From positions 1 to 7,119 of the forward strand of contig JAUXBW010000118.1 of the NCBI GenBank assembly GCA_030619185.1: a stretch of DNA of 7,119 nucleotides, in the 5' to 3' direction. Below are positions 5,406 to 7,119 of the stretch, in pieces. Position 1 is the stretch's first letter. Each line of letters opens with the position of its first letter. The translations under genes were made by a program, and so were the position numbers. The notes below the pieces were generated by a model. It saw nothing but the letters and a program-made list of their open reading frames with translations. It was not told the DNA's origin and did no database searches. This DNA is from Methyloprofundus sp. (lineage in GTDB: Bacteria > Pseudomonadota > Gammaproteobacteria > Methylococcales > Methylomonadaceae).

Positions 5406-6367
5406 TAGGGTTTAACTGCTACGCCCCAGGGATAACGCCCTACGGCGATGGATTTAGTCACTTTATGCTCAGCTAGGTCTATAATTGATATATCATGACT
5501 CACGCCATTGGTGGTATACAAACGCTGCTGCTCAGGCGAGAAGGCTAAATTCCATACTCGCGCACCCACTAACAGATATTTTTCTACCGCATAGCTTTGT
5601 GCATTAACCACTGCAACCCGGTTTGCTGGCCCTAGTGCTACATAAGCCCACTGCCGTTTATTATCCACTACGACACCCACTGGCTGGATTTTTTCTTTGC
5701 CTACACCTGGCACAGCAAAATGAACTCGCTGGCTAATTTCTTTAGTGGCGACATCAATAATCATTAAAGTACCATCGATCTCTGAAGTCACCCATAATTG
5801 TTGTCCATCCGCTGTAAAGCTTAAAGCTCTAGGTCGCGGGTCGACTAAAGTATTAGCTTTGATTTCATGCGTTTTTGCATCGATCCAGTGCACCATATTA
5901 GTGGTTTCAGAAGCACTGACGATCCATTGATTATCAGGGCTCACAGCAATACCTTCAGGCTCTACACCTACAGCAATAGCCTGTATTGCCTGTTTAGTTT
6001 GCAAATCTATCACTGTCACCTGATTATCATCTTCATTGGAAACATACATACGCGTCCCCAATGAGTTAAGAGCAAAAGTTTCCGGATCTTCTCCAGAAGG
6101 TAGTCTGGCTTTTTCAGCTAAGGTGTTAGCATCCAGCACTAGCACAGTATCATCATCACTGGTTGCAACATAGAGCGTTTGCGCATCGGGGCTTAATTGT
6201 ATGCCGCGTGGCCTTTGCCCTATAGGCACTGTTTTAATCAGCTTGCCTGCAATAGGATCTACGACTGCGATGGCATTATCCTTTTCTAAACTGACAAAAA
6301 CAGTTTCTGCGCTCACTGCGAGTGACTGGATTAACAGAGCTGTGCTAATAAGTGTTCTAACAATCAT
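5405..6367 (-). CDS. Secreted YVTN-type seven-bladed beta-propeller, PQQ-catabolism-associated
   Basis: 320 residues from the ATG at 6367. A signal peptide covers about 1-20 (MIVRTL, hydrophobic core, VSA before ETVFVS), indicating a periplasmic product. The mature part divides into exactly seven blades of about 40 residues, each with an [LY]YV-type strand, a V.V[ID]D/IID strand and a G.xPxG[IV]A.SP turn; nothing follows the last blade (YPWGVAVKP). This matches the beta-propeller family encoded beside PQQ-dependent alcohol dehydrogenases. Its function is not established; sensing, scaffolding or metabolite binding in the periplasm are possibilities. A start 18 bases upstream (MPIGKEM) would overlap the preceding gene and lacks a good ribosome-binding site, whereas AGGA lies six bases before the chosen ATG. 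It is the second of four visible operon genes. Confidence 0.92.
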   Translation of the reverse strand: MIVRTLISTALLIQSLAVSAETVFVSLEKDNAIAVVDPIAGKLIKTVPIGQRPRGIQLSPDAQTLYVATSDDDTVLVLDANTLAEKARLPSGEDPETFALNSLGTRMYVSNEDDNQVTVIDLQTKQAIQAIAVGVEPEGIAVSPDNQWIVSASETTNMVHWIDAKTHEIKANTLVDPRPRALSFTADGQQLWVTSEIDGTLMIIDVATKEISQRVHFAVPGVGKEKIQPVGVVVDNKRQWAYVALGPANRVAVVNAQSYAVEKYLLVGARVWNLAFSPEQQRLYTTNGVSHDISIIDLAEHKVTKSIAVGRYPWGVAVKP

Positions 6368-6378
6368 TTCCTTTCCTA
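6368..6378 (-). promoter_or_regulatory. Ribosome-binding site of the propeller gene
   Basis: Minus-strand AGGAAAGGAA immediately precedes the ATG at 6365-6367. The AGGA copy spaced six bases away overlaps the end of the preceding gene (stop TAG at 6376-6378), so the two genes are separated by only eight bases and translated from one message. It decides the propeller start. Confidence 0.75.
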
Positions 6379-7119
6379 TTGGCATTGAGTTTCTAAGCTG
6401 TCATAGCCTAGTGTGTCTAATTCATTTTTGGGGTGTAAAAAGCCCTCTAAAGGTGGGGCAGTCACCAATGAAGTCGGTGCTGCTAATAAAACCGGCTGAC
6501 GTAATTGTCCATTCCAGTTCCTATAGCTAAGCGGCCTGCCTTTATAGCCTTGTAATTTAAAGCGCTCACTTAGTAAGTAGGCTTTTATGGAAGGTGCGTC
6601 TACTTTTTTAGTGCGCGTCACGACTTCGCCTATTGAACGTGCAGCAAGATAGGCGGCATAGTCCTGCTCTAGCATTTGCCGATTAGCCAGGACTTTAAAG
6701 CGATTTTGAATTTGTACTGCCCCCCATTGCTCATGGGTGCGATGCCATGAAGTGGCAACCAGGCCTTGAGTACCAATAACAGGGCGAGGTAGCCAGGTTC
6801 GGTAACTAATATATTCGCCAAATAAGCCCTGTTCATCAGCGACGACCAAAACATCATAATCATCAACCTGGGTAAACACCGGAATATCTGATTGTGCCGT
6901 ACGCCGGGCATCATAGGTATGTAGCCATTTTTTTTCTGCTACGATTTTCATGCCAAAGCGTTTAGCTGAGCGCTTGATTGCCTCGGCATACAAAGCATCT
7001 TCAGGCGTATTTCCGGTGACTAAAAACCAGTGCCGCCAGCGTTTCTTTAACATATATTGCGCCAGGGCATCTGCACGCATGGCGCGACTGGGTAATAGAT
7101 GCAGGACATTGCTTAAGCA
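6376..7119 (-). CDS. Periplasmic substrate-binding-type protein of the PQQ-alcohol dehydrogenase ABC cluster, 5'-partial
   Basis: 247 C-terminal residues are visible; the frame stays open to the window edge (it reads LSNVLHLLPSRAM before the ATG at 7080), so the start and any signal peptide lie outside. The segments RADALAQYMLKKRWRHWFLV, NTPEDALYAEAIKRSAKRFG and IVAEKKW are typical of the second half of type-1 periplasmic binding folds, as in branched-chain amino-acid binding proteins. The C-terminal ELDTLGYD and ETQCQ fit the subfamily attached to PQQ-dependent alcohol dehydrogenase systems. It should bind a small molecule in the periplasm and hand it to, or work with, the ABC transporter encoded downstream. 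The ligand is unknown. It is the first visible gene of the operon; the promoter is outside. Confidence 0.88.
   Translation of the reverse strand, partial: CLSNVLHLLPSRAMRADALAQYMLKKRWRHWFLVTGNTPEDALYAEAIKRSAKRFGMKIVAEKKWLHTYDARRTAQSDIPVFTQVDDYDVLVVADEQGLFGEYISYRTWLPRPVIGTQGLVATSWHRTHEQWGAVQIQNRFKVLANRQMLEQDYAAYLAARSIGEVVTRTKKVDAPSIKAYLLSERFKLQGYKGRPLSYRNWNGQLRQPVLLAAPTSLVTAPPLEGFLHPKNELDTLGYDSLETQCQ

Noticed and set aside
6383..6385. Upstream ATG as start of the beta-propeller
   Set aside because: It overlaps the preceding gene, has a poor ribosome-binding site, and adds six residues before a clean signal peptide; the ATG at 6367 has AGGA at good spacing.
6201..6530. 109-residue plus-strand open frame
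   Set aside because: It lies opposite two well-supported genes and has no recognisable features or ribosome-binding site.
7078..7080. ATG as start of the binding protein
   Set aside because: The frame stays open to the window edge with family-like sequence, so the gene is 5'-truncated.

Overview
The window looks like chromosomal DNA of a gram-negative gammaproteobacterium, most plausibly one that oxidises alcohols with PQQ-dependent (quinoprotein) dehydrogenases, such as a methylotroph or methanotroph. The evidence is a four-gene minus-strand block recognised as the transporter module of PQQ-alcohol dehydrogenase loci, a tRNA-Gly/tRNA-Cys pair in the usual proteobacterial order with encoded CCA ends, and secreted multidomain proteins. 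The lineage is inferred from gene content; nothing here fixes it to genus.

Left part (1-2611, plus strand): the 3' part of a secreted subtilisin-like (S8) protein, open at the window edge, followed 41 bp later by a small acidic repeat protein with an N-terminal membrane or signal segment. The subtilase carries a jelly-roll-like insert inside its catalytic fold, two Ig-like repeats and a cut-off RCC1-type tail. Its catalytic Asp position reads Gly while His, Asn and Ser remain. The two genes are probably co-transcribed. A weak hairpin follows them.

Middle part (2612-3786): a convergent intergenic stretch, then on the minus strand tRNA-Cys(GCA) and tRNA-Gly(GCC). The tRNA-Gly has a near-ideal sigma70 promoter overlapped by a dyad, and a strong intrinsic terminator lies between the two tRNAs. 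Next comes a 188-residue single-pass membrane protein whose N-terminal part is four 11-residue helical repeats and whose C-terminal part resembles a small SH3-like domain. An inverted repeat lies upstream of its start.

Right part (3787-7119, minus strand): an operon read right to left. It encodes a periplasmic binding-type protein (5' end outside the window), a secreted seven-bladed YVTN beta-propeller, an ABC ATPase and an ABC-2 permease. The first pair is 8 bp apart, the ATPase and permease overlap by one base, and a REP-like palindrome sits between propeller and ATPase. This set normally accompanies PQQ-dependent alcohol dehydrogenases. The transported substrate is not established, and the combination of a binding protein with an exporter-type permease is unusual.

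The observations most worth following are the apparent loss of the subtilase catalytic Asp together with its truncated tail and acidic partner gene, the terminator between the tRNA genes, and the palindromes at 3061-3088, 3698-3728 and 5360-5405.
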